From positions 15,476,970-15,540,969 of the forward strand of contig CM022677.1 of assembly GCA_012295275.1 (NCBI GenBank): DNA of 64,000 nt. The letters run 5' to 3'. This document shows positions 12,246 through 24,465 of the stretch, one piece after another. This DNA is from Chrysomallon squamiferum (lineage: Eukaryota; Mollusca; Gastropoda; Neomphalida; Peltospiridae). Below the pieces are notes generated by a model that searched no databases, was not told the origin of the DNA, and was given only the letters and a program-made list of their open reading frames with translations. The position numbers and the translations under genes were made by a program. The first letter of the stretch is position 1. Every line of letters begins with the position of its first letter.

Positions 12246-12429
12246 ATATTTTCAACTAAATTCATGCAAAATATAGATAAGTAAGTTTTGAAGCAGTAAA
12301 TTAATTAGCCCTGGCAGCAAATATATGTACAGAGTGTGTTACTTTATTGTAATACAAATTATTAGTATTAATATTAAAACAGTAGATATTTTCACTATTA
12401 TTATTCATGCTGCATAATTATTACCGTTG

Positions 12430-12491
12430 TTGTTGTTGTTGTTCTTTTTCTTCTTCTTCTTCTTCTTCTTATGATTATGATTATGATGATG

Positions 12492-12530
<39 letters not shown>

Positions 12531-12531
12531 T
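12430..12531. repeat. Compound trinucleotide microsatellite (GTT)n(CTT)n(ATT)n
   Basis: Runs of GTT, TTC and ATT follow one another. A shorter version is at 54405-54450 in copy R. Confidence 0.9.
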
Positions 12532-13560
12532 ATAGGATGGTTTGATGGAGTTCATTGCACAGACATGTGAAAGCAGAAATGAAAATCCGTGGCCAAGTTT
12601 GATGAAGATTTGAGTTTTTGCTATCAAAGTTTTGATAGTTGATGCCAGACTGATTCAGAAATCATGAAACAGATGCTGGATTCAGTTTTGCCTCTTTTTT
12701 CAGTCAGGCACAGCAGTGAGAAAAATGTTTGACCAGACACAGCACCAAGTACAGTCAAGTCTGCAGCAGTCTTAAACAAGAACAAATATTTCAAATGATA
12801 CTAATGAGTGAGAAAAATAAAAACATTCAGACAATACATGATAGGGAAAACGATAATTATTTCAAAGTGTATTTCAAACAGTGGTGAAAAATATGAGATT
12901 AATTGCTATGATACAAATTTGAAAAGAAGATGAATATGATTGACCTTAAAAATCATTTGTTTGGTTAAAAAAAGGAAACAAAAAAAAGTGTTCATTTCAA
13001 GGAAGACTTTTTATTTGTTTTATATTATTATTTCTTAAATATATTTCTTGTTTCATGTTTTTAAGTGTTTTTTTTTTTTTTTTTCTGAAAGAATAATTTG
13101 CTTAATCATGTAATCCAAATATAGAATAGCAAGACTTACGGTAAATATTTACCCAATACAAATATGTTAATAAAATACAAAATGGAAGGAAATGTGTAAA
13201 CCTACATGTTGTATATTTTATTATTATAGTTTTACCAGATAAATCAGAAATCTTATAATTTTTAGAAGTTTTTCTAAAATTATATTTTTCATATGAAAAA
13301 GTATTTTTGTTGAACTAAATATTATAAATGATTTTGTTTCCAGTTATAACATTTTAGCTAGCATTATCATAATGGAGAAGGAAATTTCTATTGATGAGGA
13401 TAATTCTTATTTATATTGTTTTGATATATTAACCCAAATAATAATTCTTATTTATATTGTTTTGATATATTAACCCAAATAACGTACTTAATAATCAAAA
13501 TTTCTTCTGTTATTATATTAAGTAAATGTATTTAAATTGATAAATTCATAAGTATATTAT
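12532..13560 (+). other. 3' region of copy M shared with copy R
   Basis: Matches 54450-55620 closely. Part of it (12590-12790) is well conserved, with matching pieces such as GATGAAGATTTGAGTTTTTGC and CAGACACAGCACCAAGTACAG, but all three frames carry stops. It may be an untranslated last exon. A 42-base direct duplication lies at 13401-13482. Confidence 0.4.
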
Positions 13561-13766
13561 AAGATGATTATTGTAAACAACTGTGATTTCTTCAAGTGAG
13601 GATAATGTAAATACCACTTGATCGCTGGCTGTAGATCATTTCAATAAAAATATCGAGTCCTTATTTCGCATTCACAGTTTACAAAAGGCACTTTAATTAC
13701 ACATTCATATTTACAAAATAAATTTAAATAGGATAATTTTACATTTTTACACAAATACACTTGGAT

Positions 13767-13807
<41 letters not shown>

Positions 13808-16688
13808 TCATATATATAATCACTTGCATAAAATTTTAAAACATATTTCATGTTCTGAAGAGTTTACAAAATGAACCGTTAATTAAAAGGTAAGTTTGTG
13901 GCAACATAGTTGCAAATAAAACGTTTAAGACAAATATATTCAGATATAATTAAATATATTTTCAAATAATTAAGTATATTTTAATATGTTTAAATGATTT
14001 TGATATGATTAAATATAAAAATTCCATCTGAATCAAAAACATCTTTAAAATACTCATCTATTTATTTTGGGACATTTTCCTCCTATATTTTTCGGTGATA
14101 ATATTAAAACGAACCCTTGCTTTTAGAATTAATACTTGGTCTTTATTTAGAAACCTGATATTGTAACAAAAAAACACAAAAAACAACAAAAAAAAAAACA
14201 CGAGAATTAGATTAAGCTCTAATATGATCATTAACAAATAAAAGAATATCTCTCAGTATTTATTGATGTTAAGCAACACCTGTAAATATCACTGAGTGTA
14301 TGTAACTGAAATGATCTCTGCTTTTCTGATTTACAAACAAACAAAAGAAAAAAGAAGTAAGAAAGAAAAACGATTTCAGCTAACATCACGGCCGTTCGTT
14401 CATACGACAAAACTGAGATTGAGATAAATTGTTTAACGTTTGTTATGAATGTACCAGTCCTCTGATCAAAACGAATTTCAGGGATCAGAAAAAGGCAATA
14501 TTTTATTATAAACGACATTAACGTTATATTTTGATAGTATATCATGTTTTGAATAACTTTGTAAAGTTAACGTAAGATAGAAGCTTAATATATCCGCTCC
14601 ACATCTAAATATGAATATCTTCTTTATTAATATTAAAATTATGCTGATGTTTGTAAATTTTATTTTTTATGTACAATTAGTGTATAGTTATCAAAGAAAA
14701 AAAAAAAGATTTTTTCGGTAATGTTATTAGGAATACAACTCAGTATACTGATAGTAAAAGTTAAGTTATAAACATTGAAAAACACATCTGTTTTTTTTTT
14801 TTCCAAAACAAAATCAATGTCCTTCTTATCATATGCTGAGTTATTTTATTATTAACAATAATAAGAACATATAGAAACGCGTGAAGTTCTAGATGAATGC
14901 TGTATTTACTATTGTATTGATATTACTGAAAATTAACTGTGCACCTTTCAGTGTCAGAATGTGATACTTTGTTTTATAACCTGACATTCCGCGACACAAT
15001 TTACATCTCTCCCTACCTGAAATTACATGATTAATCTAAAATTCAGCTACTATTTATCTAATTATGTAATTAAGAATTTATCTTTTTTTTTTTGAGAAAA
15101 GTAAGTTAACCTAGAATGAAATTCCAGATTATTTGTTCAATAAAATATAATCGATAATCTGTAATTAATATAATTTTAATATCCCATCTAGAAAGGATTG
15201 TGATGCTATTTCACTGACAAACTGATTATTACTGGGGAGCGGATATATAGAAGTTATGAGTCCAGGGAATTAACTCTCAGACTTTTAAATTTAACCTGTA
15301 GAGTGTTAACACAATCTGACATTTACATTTCTCAACACACTTAACTGTAAATATCACCACTCAACCAGCAATTAATTCTCACCTTTTTCTTTTTGCAGGT
15401 AATTAAGCAGTATATTTTCATAACGCCATAGAATTATAACTTACAGCTGCCAATTTTACACCTTTCTGTTATACGATTTAGAATCTTCAAAGTAAAATAT
15501 CACGTTACTTTTACTAAAACGGACATTTCGTAGCGGTATCTCAAGTTAGGTACACAAAATTCTAATATTGTTAATTAAAAAAGAACATACGCTGTATTTT
15601 CCAAACCAGTGTGTTAATATTACCGCTACACCTCTGTTGAGAAACTGACGTCTAATACAGCTGCGCGTTAAAACTGCAAGTGCTGTTTGCATAACGCCGT
15701 GTAAAGTTAATCCTAGTTTCTCAGTGAAACATGTTCTGGTGTTTATAAAATGTCACACTAGATGTGCCCTGTTTATTTCTCAATATATTTTTGACATCAC
15801 ATGTAAAGCTACTGTTATTAATAAAAACATTATAACACTGAAGTTCCATCTATATTTCTGAAGGTTCACAGTGAAATCATACCTTTAATTTTCAGTATAA
15901 TTTAATGTGATCTCATTCAAGAAGGATAGTTGAGAAATTCAGAAATAAAGAGGCCTTCCAGATTCCAATTCTCTGTTACTAACAAAATCAGGATTATTTT
16001 TTAGCTGTACCTCAGATTGTATTGATAATTAAATATTGATTTTCTTTTTCTAGACAGGTGTATATTAAAAAGCTGAGATTATATTTTCAAATATTAGTAA
16101 ATAGTTAATTATATATGGAGTGATATTCATCTTTTTAATTTCAAGCTGAGACGTAAAGTATATATATATAAAATTAAGCAGCGAAAATAATCAATGTAAA
16201 TAGTGTATTGTCTTAACAAAAACGCTACTTTATTTTTGCTGAGTACAAATTATTCTGCATTAATGTAGTAAACACAACATAAATTCCGATGGGGAATATC
16301 ACATCAATATCACATGTTATCATATTTTCACTATAACCTCGAAAGTTGCCAATAAAATATCGTTCTTAGTCTGGTAAAATTATCAGTGTAAGAAGCGGTA
16401 TCCTTAAGTAAAACCTTATTTTTACTTGCTTGTAATTATGTGATGTTACATGATTTATTAGTGTAAACAGCGGTATCCTTAATTAATAATAACTCTTTAT
16501 TTTTACTTGTTTATAATTATTGGATTTATAGTGTAAACTGCACTCGTATTATAAAATAAACGTGATAGCATTGTTTACATAACGGAATATCATTTAAGTT
16601 TGCTTCTATTATTTATGAATAATAATAATAATAATAAGAAGAAGAAGAAGAATAACAACAACAACAACAACACTAAAGTAACAACAAC

Positions 16689-16729
<41 letters not shown>

Positions 16730-17050
16730 AAATTAAAATTAAAAAAATCTAAATAAATTGTATATTTCCTAATATACAGGTATTATCTTTAATCCATTTC
16801 TTACTTGAAATTATAATTTTAATCTATAGTGTAATATAATTTATGACGTTAATATTGCGACTTCTCGCGTTTTAGCAGAAGGTAAGAATATAGAGAAAGG
16901 CACAGATTAATAATATTTTCTAAAACTGTACGAGACGTAAGATATTACAGCTAAATGTAATTCATCCTGATCTCTGTGTGTCCCTGTGTCTGATGAACAT
17001 TAATCTCATCTTTCAGCATCTTCTTTTCAGTGATCCATTTCCCCATCCGC
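13483..17050. other. AT-rich intergenic stretch
   Basis: Contains an (AC)n tract at 13769-13804, an A-rich compound triplet tract (AAT/GAA/AAC) at 16618-16735, and a diverged local duplication of about 70 bases (GGTATCCTTAA ... TTTTTACTTG) at 16390-16530. No exon, RNA gene or mobile element was recognised. A 104-codon minus frame at 14231-14545 has no other support. Confidence 0.5.
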
Positions 17051-17139
17051 CCAATAATCAGGTGTACATCAAGACGCTAAGAACAATGCTGGAACGACGG
17101 CAATGACGGCCTCATTAATATAAATAGTAATGATATTTT

Positions 17140-17694
17140 TTAACGTAGGATATGGACACTAATAAATAGCAAAAAAAATAAGGTGAAGTACACCGAGAAT
17201 GTTGAGAACAACGCCGTTACGACGGTATATTTTAATAAAGGACGGGCACAGTCAGAAAATAAGAATAACAGCGAATAAAAAACTAAAAGGAATAATAAGG
17301 AGTGCACCAATAACGTTAGGAACAATGCCCGTAACATTGCAACGATGGACACATTAGTAGAAATCACAGTAATATATTTTAATAGGTGATGCGCCTGCTC
17401 AGAAAGTATGAGGAATGATTCATAAAAAGCGCTAAAGAATAATGAGAAGGACTCTACGAAAGCTAGAAAGAAGGCGTTTACGACGGCAACGATGGTGATA
17501 TTAATATGAATGGTAATAATAGGCTTTGAACACGTATGAATAAGAATTAATAAAAAGAAAAAGAATAGTGAGAAGTACACCGAGAACGGTGAGGACAACG
17601 CTGTTACGACGGTAGCGACGGCTACATTAATAGAAATATTAACAATATATTTTAATACTGGAGGAGACTGATTGCAATACTTAATAAAAGGCAA
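17140..17694 (-). CDS. Hydrophobic repetitive open frame, unrecognised
   Basis: A 184-codon minus-strand frame made of about four diverged repeats of roughly 135-145 bases. Each repeat reads a LLKYI-like start, an alternating Val/Ile/Thr/Ala segment, then a long Phe/Leu/Ser-rich segment (SVYFSLFFFFLL and similar). It would form several membrane-spanning stretches if translated. The repeats differ by substitutions and length yet stay open, which is uncommon in a sequence this AT-rich. No family was recognised, no clear promoter or splice sites were seen, and it may be a chance open frame in a degenerate satellite. Confidence 0.2.
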   Translation of the reverse strand: MPFIKYCNQSPPVLKYIVNISINVAVATVVTALSSPFSVYFSLFFFFLLILIHTCSKPIITIHINITIVAVVNAFFLAFVESFSLFFSAFYESFLILSEQAHHLLKYITVISTNVSIVAMLRALFLTLLVHSLLFLLVFYSLLFLFSDCARPLLKYTVVTALFSTFSVYFTLFFLLFISVHILR

Positions 17695-17700
17695 AATAAT

Positions 17701-18719
17701 ATTTTAAATTTTTTTCAGACGTATATCAAAGATTGGAAAATTCGTGGACAATAATAAGCAACTTATTGTAGTGTGAGTTGTAAGCTTTTTGATTTTATTT
17801 GATGCATTAATATAAATAATAAGAAGAAAGAAAAAGTAGGGGAAAAAATAACAACACCGTCTATTTGAAGTTCATGTCAACGATTGGCTAATAATAAAAT
17901 AATAAATAAATAAATAAATAAAAGACGAACCACATCGATTTATAATTATATATATTTTAATAAATTTTGTTATGCTCCTTTATTTTATTTTATTTTATTT
18001 GTTTTGAACATTATTTTAATCTTTGTTTTATTTATTTATTTATTTATTTTTTATTTTTAGTGTAGTAGTTTCGGAAAAAATTCGGGATGATTGTCGGTCT
18101 TCACAGATTTACTTTCTTATTTGATGTTCGAAGAATCTTGTACTTAATTGGGGTAATCGCTTTATCATGCAACAAAAAGTTGTTTTAAGTATTTAATTCT
18201 GTGAAGGAGACAGGTATTACTATTTATTATTATAATTGTTAATGCATTTGGATTTTTTCATTTCATTTAAGCATAGACACATGATGGCAGCCATATTATT
18301 TGGGAACAATAATTATTTATTTATTTATTTATTCATTTATTTATTTGTTTCTTTATTTATATTTTTCAAAACACGGCACTCGATTAATAATAACATTCAC
18401 CAGAGGCTGTACTAATGTGAACAGCATAATTAACGTCATATAAGTAAGAAATCATGTTTTGTCTTTACTTTTGTTTTACTAATCAGCCTATCAGGGGCAA
18501 ATTTTGAGTGGCCAGTAATTAAATTTGTTTTAAAACAAATTGACTTGTGTAGCCAAAGGAAACACCACACAACAACTCACAGAGAATTTTATATTTTTTT
18601 TATTATTATTATTATTTATTTTTTATATATTTTTTTATTTTTTGAAATAAAGTAATAAAACTATTAAAAGAAAATATGCTAATTTTGTTTGACAGGTTGT
18701 TTTCTGTCAGTTTATTTAT

Positions 18720-18755
<36 letters not shown>

Positions 18756-19160
18756 TAATTTATACTCAGTGATAACTGTTCTTTGTTTCCCTTCTTTTCT
18801 TAATGTAAATTTTAATTTATTAATTTACATTTTGTTTTGTGTCTTTGTAATTCCTTCTTTTTTTATTTTCTTCTTCTTATTATTATTACTACTTTTTATT
18901 ATTTTATGTTTTATTTTTTATTATTATTATTTTTTTTAATCTTTATAATCTTTTTTTAATCATTTAATTTTTCATTATTAATATTTGTTTATTTTTGATG
19001 ATTTCTAGGTCATATGGAGAAAATATTCCAAATTTATTTAAAGAATTTTCTATGAAAAATCAGATGTGAGTGAAATATTTGATACATTTCTCATCCAGCT
19101 ACACAGTCTGACCAGAACCACTGTGTAGAGTGCAAGTGCTGCTAGAATACTGTAATATGG
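17701..19160. other. AT-rich spacer with simple repeats
   Basis: Holds (AAAT)n/(TTTA)n runs near 17900, 18030 and 18315, a (CA)n tract at 18720-18753 and T-rich triplet sequence at 18590-18960. No gene was seen. Confidence 0.6.
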
Positions 19161-19169
19161 ATATATCGA

Positions 19170-19690
19170 TGGTTTATATTCAGCATGGACAGGAACAAGA
19201 AGGAAAGGACAGAGCACCACTGAAGTCTGCTGTTTTGTGAAAACAAGCTGATGCTGGTGAAAATACTTCATCTGCTACGCTGCCAAACAAAATAACTTGG
19301 TAGATGACTGTTATGGGTATGCATGACTGTAGCAAAGACAATAGACAGGAAGTTGAGCAGCAGGTGACGTCTGAGCTTGCATCTCTGATAATGAAGCTGG
19401 ATGAGAAGATAAAGAAAACAGAGAGAAGAAAACAGAGGTTGTAGCTGCAGTGGAATAAGATGGTACTCGGGAAGGCAACATTCATGAGAGTGATGTCTCA
19501 CCATATTGACAGTTTGAAGGACCGAGCTAGTCCTGTACCTGATTTAGAGTGGTACCAACGCACCCAGGTCCCTGTCCCCTACTTCATCATCACAAAAATT
19601 CATTTTCCAGAGAAGGGATACAAGAGACTATTGATAATGTGAATCAACAGTCTGGTGTCAAGTGATGTGTCAGGCCTGTGTTAGAATGTT
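19170..19690 (+). pseudogene. Long open segment with coiled-coil start (copy N, 5' part)
   Basis: From about 19363 to 19640 one frame runs for about 92 codons with a single TAG stop. It begins VEQQVTSELASLIMKLDEK, continues Lys/Arg-rich, and after the stop reads LQWNKM, HHIDSLKDR, DLEWYQRTQVPVPYF and KIHFPEKGYKRL. A weaker relative of its beginning lies at 21660-21730. The first half looks like a coiled coil; I recognise no domain. One stop and no clear acceptor make it a pseudogene candidate or two exons misread as one. Confidence 0.35.
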
Positions 19691-19720
19691 TTCAGTGGCA
19701 GGGTATGTTTTTTATTAGTT

Positions 19721-19721
<1 letters not shown>

Positions 19722-19761
<40 letters not shown>

Positions 19762-19788
19762 CATATAGCATGAATGAGAGAGAGACAT
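19722..19788. repeat. (TG)n(AG)n microsatellite with short duplication
   Basis: TG run followed by an AG run; then ACATATAGCATGAATGAGAG is repeated once directly. Confidence 0.9.
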
Positions 19789-19942
19789 ATAGCATGAATG
19801 ATAATAAGCAAACAAAATTACATTTATCAGACAAATGTAGATTCATTAAAAAAAAAAAAGAATCCAGTTCATGTTTGAATTTCTAAAAACTTTGTTTACC
19901 ATTGATGTTAAATATTTTATAGGTCATTGCAGTATTGTTCAG

Positions 19943-20467
19943 TTGTTGTCTAGAAAGGAAATTTACGTCATGGAGAAGGATGAATCAGCTGTACAGACTC
20001 TGCAGACTGCACAATTCAAAGTTGTGAGATTTTATCTTATTTTTATTTCTTTGAAAGTAAAACAAATTTTAGAGTAACAACTCTTTACAGATTGTAAAAT
20101 ACCATAATAATAATCATTTGTTTCCTGTTGTTTTGTTAATTATTTAAATTATTACCATTAGCATCATTATCTTATAATGATTATACAAAGTATATCAAAA
20201 ATATCCCACACCCCTTTGTGTCTGAATAATCCAGTAACTGGTACCAGTAGAATTTAAATTTTAATAATAACAGAAACATTAGTTATTTATTTATAACATT
20301 TTATTATTTTTATTATTTTAGTTGTATTTTTATTTTCAGAATACACATACAGCTCTAATTGATGTGCTGATGTTTGCCAGTGAAGTTGTTTCAGTAGAAG
20401 GTGCTGTCCAGCACTGAGGATAAAGTTTGTACTGCTGCCACTGGAAAAGAGAAAAAAAAAAGAACAG
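19943..20467 (+). pseudogene. Unknown family, copy N, exons 2-4 remnants
   Basis: Three segments follow the order seen in copy L. At 19943-20033, after TTGTTCAG, the frame encodes EIYVMEKDESAVQTLQTAQF and ends at a GTGAGA donor; an in-frame TAG near 19951 breaks its start. At 20340-20420, after TTTTCAG, it reads TALIDVLMFASEVVSVEGAV. At 20403-20467 a Lys-rich end (GKEKKKRT) meets a GTGAAT donor. Frames of the last two do not join cleanly because of a TGA, so this copy is degenerate. Confidence 0.4.
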
Positions 20468-20814
20468 GTGAATTTGAGTTTGTTTTCTTATTATTCTAAA
20501 CCTAATGAAGTTTAATTTAATTTAAAGTAAGAAGTTGCATTTTGTAACTAATATATCAATAAGTACACATACATTAGTATTTTGTAACATACACTACATT
20601 TTATATCATGTTACATGTCTCTCCCTCTCTCTCTCACATACACACACATGTGACATACACTTCCATTCATATAGACCTGATTAGTTTGTTGTAAATTTCT
20701 ATATTTTAAAACAGAATATTTTAAAATGTTTAACTTTCCTGTTACCAGACACGTTCCTATCACTATTCTTTTAATGACAGACATACTAAAATACATTGGA
20801 GATGGACACATACA

Positions 20815-21750
20815 TAACTAAAAAGGTAAAGAAACTGCTCTATACGCAAGATGAGCTAATTTACCACAAGACAGAAATGTCATCAAAGAATATGGCATAA
20901 AGGAGCATCTATAAAGGTTGTTATTGTTATAGTAATAATATTAGTCATTTCTGTTGTTGTAGTAATGTAGATGTTACAGCATTAGTACTTGTAGCATTAT
21001 TAATAATAGTACTAACAGTAATGTTGCAGAATTGACTTTGGTGATGTTTTATTTGATGATGCTGTCTCCATAGCTTTGTAATATAATGTACCTTGTGAGA
21101 CTCATGGTGATTAAATAAAACTGGTTGTAGTGGTGGTACTATTAGTATTAATGGATGGTCATTTTAGTAATAGGAGTATTATTTCAATAACAGTAGCCCT
21201 AGTTGAATAAGGAATAATAGTAAATATTAGTTGTAGTAATGATGATAATAAAAATAGATTAGTAGTGTTGCAGTAAATGTAGTAGTAGCAGTATTTTATT
21301 TATATTTTATACAGTATTTTATTTATTTATTTATTTATTTACTCAGATGAGGCAGCGCACCCAACAATTAGACTCTGAACAGTCAGTCATCCAGTCTCTA
21401 GTCCAGTGTCAGCATCGACTCAGTTGTGTGAAAGTTCTGCCGCTTTAGTGAACCTTGTCTGAAAATGGGTCTTACAGCACTTTCAACTGAAGTGCAGGCT
21501 GAGGCAGCTTGAATCAATTTTGGTGACCTGGACAACAAATCTGACTTTGAGAGTCTTCCGCCAGGTCACCAATATCAACTGTCAGATGTCAGGGGAAAAA
21601 CTTGAAAACTTTGAAAATGCTAAAACCAGAGGAAGACAAACATTAAAACTTGACAGATGACTGTGATGGCTGTGTGTGACAGTGGCAAAGGTAAAAACCT
21701 GGAAGTTCAGCAGCAGGTGACTTAGTAACTTCCATTAGCATTGTTTTATT
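20815..21750 (+). pseudogene. Copy N, middle region, mosaic and degenerate
   Basis: 20830-20930 matches 51076-51190 of copy R, and 21330-21420 matches the start of exon A in R (51715-51760). Between 21440 and 21520 a piece related to the exon at 22610 appears in the opposite (minus) orientation. From 21520, plus-strand remnants of the disordered exon A resume (PPGHQYQLSDV, GEKLEN). The change of orientation inside one copy suggests small inversions. No intact frame was found. Confidence 0.35.
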
Positions 21751-22609
21751 TCTTTTTAGCTTATATTTGTACTAGGAGTAATCAGAACAGTTTCATTTCT
21801 AACTCACAAAAATTACGTGGCTTAAGAAATAATGTTGAAATAAGTTCATAAATAATGTTGAAATAAGTTCATAAACAAAAACAGATCTATATTAATTTTG
21901 TTAAAGGTGTTTCTAATGAAAATTTTTACTTTGGCTTTAATTATGTGATTCAAATTCATCTTAGTTTTATCACATGTATGTGCAATGTTGTCTTTGTTTC
22001 AAATACATTTTAAAATATACCTTAATGATCATTTTTGTAACTGTTACCTGAATGCATAGGATAATTGTGGTTTATTTATAAGACAAAATATATTTCATTA
22101 ATGATAAAAATTAAATTACATTAAAGTGGCAGGAAAGAATATTAGAATTAAATGTTTTAATTAATCAAATAATTTGTTACTAATGATGTATAACAATTGT
22201 TAAGGTTAATTAAAGATTGTCAGAATAACCTCAATATGTATTTTCATCATGTTAGTATTTCAAGTAGAATTAGTATTAGAAGACCATTTTACTTACTGAC
22301 TAATGTAATTGCTACGTAGGTTTAAAATGTTTATTTACTTAATATTCCTGGCAGTCATCGTAAACTGGACTAAAGGTCTAAAATACAGTGTAAATATCAA
22401 ATTTTACCAAGTAATAGAAGTATTCAAATATATTAAAATATATTTTTCATAATCTCTTTTGTATTGCTATTTTAATCCTTTTATATAAAAGTTAAAACAA
22501 AATTATTTTTATTAAAATTACATGAAATGCAATTAGGGTTGACAAAAAAAATACTACTTGCACTTTATTTTATGATTAGTTTATTAATGAATATTATATT
22601 TTGTTGTAG

Positions 22610-22770
22610 GATCCTCGACAACAGATTCAAGCTGCCTCAGCCAGCACTTCAGTTGAAAATGTTGTAAGACACATTTTCAGAAAAGGTTCACTGGATAGAT
22701 CACCAGAATGCTATTACATCACAGTCTTCCCTGTCCAGAGAAACACTTTCAAGAGAAAATCTGTTTGAAA
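22610..22770 (+). pseudogene. Copy N, exon with QAASASTSVENVVRHIFRKG
   Basis: After a TTGTTGTAG acceptor the frame encodes DPRQQIQAASASTSVENVVR and continues HIFRKGSLDRSPE to a TGA at 22766, just before a GTAAGA donor at 22771. The minus-strand relative at 62633-62787 has the same boundaries. The TGA lies so close to the donor that a small frameshift upstream is the more likely reading. No domain was recognised. Confidence 0.4.
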
Positions 22771-23160
22771 TGTAAGACAATAAAATCAATCTAACTTGAA
22801 TTTATAAATATTGAGAAAATCATGGAAAAAAAAGAGAAATCTGAAGGGAAGTAATTTTGAAAACTCAGTGATCTCCAAGCGACTGCATTGTCAATGTGAT
22901 CAGAACATCCAGTGTACACATTGTACTTCAAATAATAATCAGTACAAAATGGTATTTAATGTTTCAAAGGTAAATTAAATCAATAATCAAAAACAATAAT
23001 CAAAATGGAAAATCATGTTGAAATGTTTTTCAGTTTCTTAAAATAAAATAAAAAAATAAAGAATAGTCTGTGTTTTTATTTTTATTATGTATATATTGAT
23101 AAATCTCTTCAGTATTTGTTGTCAATCAGCAGAAGATAATCTGATTTAATCATTATTTTA
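22771..23160 (+). pseudogene. Copy N, downstream exon remnant
   Basis: 22860-22930 matches minus 62520-62600. In copy P the frame is open (LSDLQETALSI, LSEHPVYTLYF); in N a TGA interrupts it. This is the last segment of copy N that I can match. The remainder to 23160 is AT-rich intron-like sequence. Confidence 0.3.
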
Positions 23161-23161
23161 T

Positions 23162-23164
<3 letters not shown>

Positions 23165-23198
<34 letters not shown>

Positions 23199-23267
23199 TC
23201 TTGTTGATTTTATGAAAACAATCAAAGCACTAGAATCAACACTAATGATGCTGAATGGCATTCTTTA

Positions 23268-23333
<66 letters not shown>
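23165..23333. repeat. (TA)n(CA)n and (CT)n microsatellites
   Basis: TA and CA runs at 23165-23200, then an uninterrupted (CT)n tract at about 23271-23333 that directly abuts the hairpin element. Confidence 0.95.
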
Positions 23334-23336
<3 letters not shown>

Positions 23337-23451
23337 TATTTACAAACCCGTTAAATAGAGTTATTTCCCTTAGACCATTAATAGATATGACATTGCATAT
23401 GCATTAATGGTCTAATGGAAATAACACTATTTAACGTGTTTGTAAATATAC
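23334..23451. mobile_element. 118-bp perfect-shape hairpin element (MITE or hairpin RNA precursor)
   Basis: Two 49-base arms (23334-23382 and 23403-23451) are inverted copies of each other with about three mismatches, around a 20-base loop. The arm begins GTATATTTACAAAC. The element has no coding capacity. The structure suits a fold-back MITE or a hairpin-forming small-RNA precursor. It lies at the very end of a CT microsatellite, a common landing place for such elements. Confidence 0.7.
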
Positions 23452-24423
23452 AAGAAAGACTGAGCTAAATTTGATTTACTACTTTTAGATGTATTCGGCT
23501 AATTATATATAAAAAAATATATAAAAAATTGGGAGCAAAATATTCCAATATTAAATTCAGCAGTTTCAAAAGAACCAGTTTCCATGATTTGTTGGTTGAT
23601 TTTATTTATTATTATTACTTAATTATTGTAAATTTCCTATTTCGCTTAAAACCTTTCTTTTCCAATTTCCCCTTGAATAACATCAATGAATTCTCATACA
23701 CTATAAATCTTAATCAGTCAAGATCACTGTGCATAATGTTACTAATCAAACTGAAGTTTATTAAATAGGAAGCATAATTACAATGGCGTTTTAAGACAAA
23801 ACTAAACTCAACTTTTTGTAAGAATGCATTCCAGTAATGAATTCTAGTGACGTATGCATTTAAGATTTTGTATTATGAACCCATTTCACTTTTATTTGAT
23901 GTCAGAGACTGTCATAATGAAGCCATAATGAAGCAAATTAATTTTAAACATTTTAAATTTATTAGTATTATTATTATTATATACATACACTTTTTCATTT
24001 TAATTTTCTTTAAAATAAAAATTACTGCAACTCTTTTTCTTTTTTTTAAATATTGGTTTTAATAGAGCTCAAATTATATTTTAGCCTGATTCATTTCAGC
24101 TTTTTTCTAATATCTTTTAACTAATTTTCAACAATTCAAAAACAATATTTGTTTAAACCAAACAACAATCAAAACACTTAGAACTTGTATTTATTTATTC
24201 ATAAACAAGGACATTGTCTTTCACATACAGAAGTTCTCTGACAACAAACACATTAACTCTTTCTCGCATATAACATGTCTGTACCAACTCATCCTTTCAC
24301 ATTCACATCTGTCTGTCTTTCTGTCTGTATCTATTTCTCCTACATACCCATGCCTCACACAACGCATACAAAAATTCTAATTTCCTTCAGTACACACACA
24401 CACATATACAGAACTTGTGAGTT

Positions 24424-24465
<42 letters not shown>

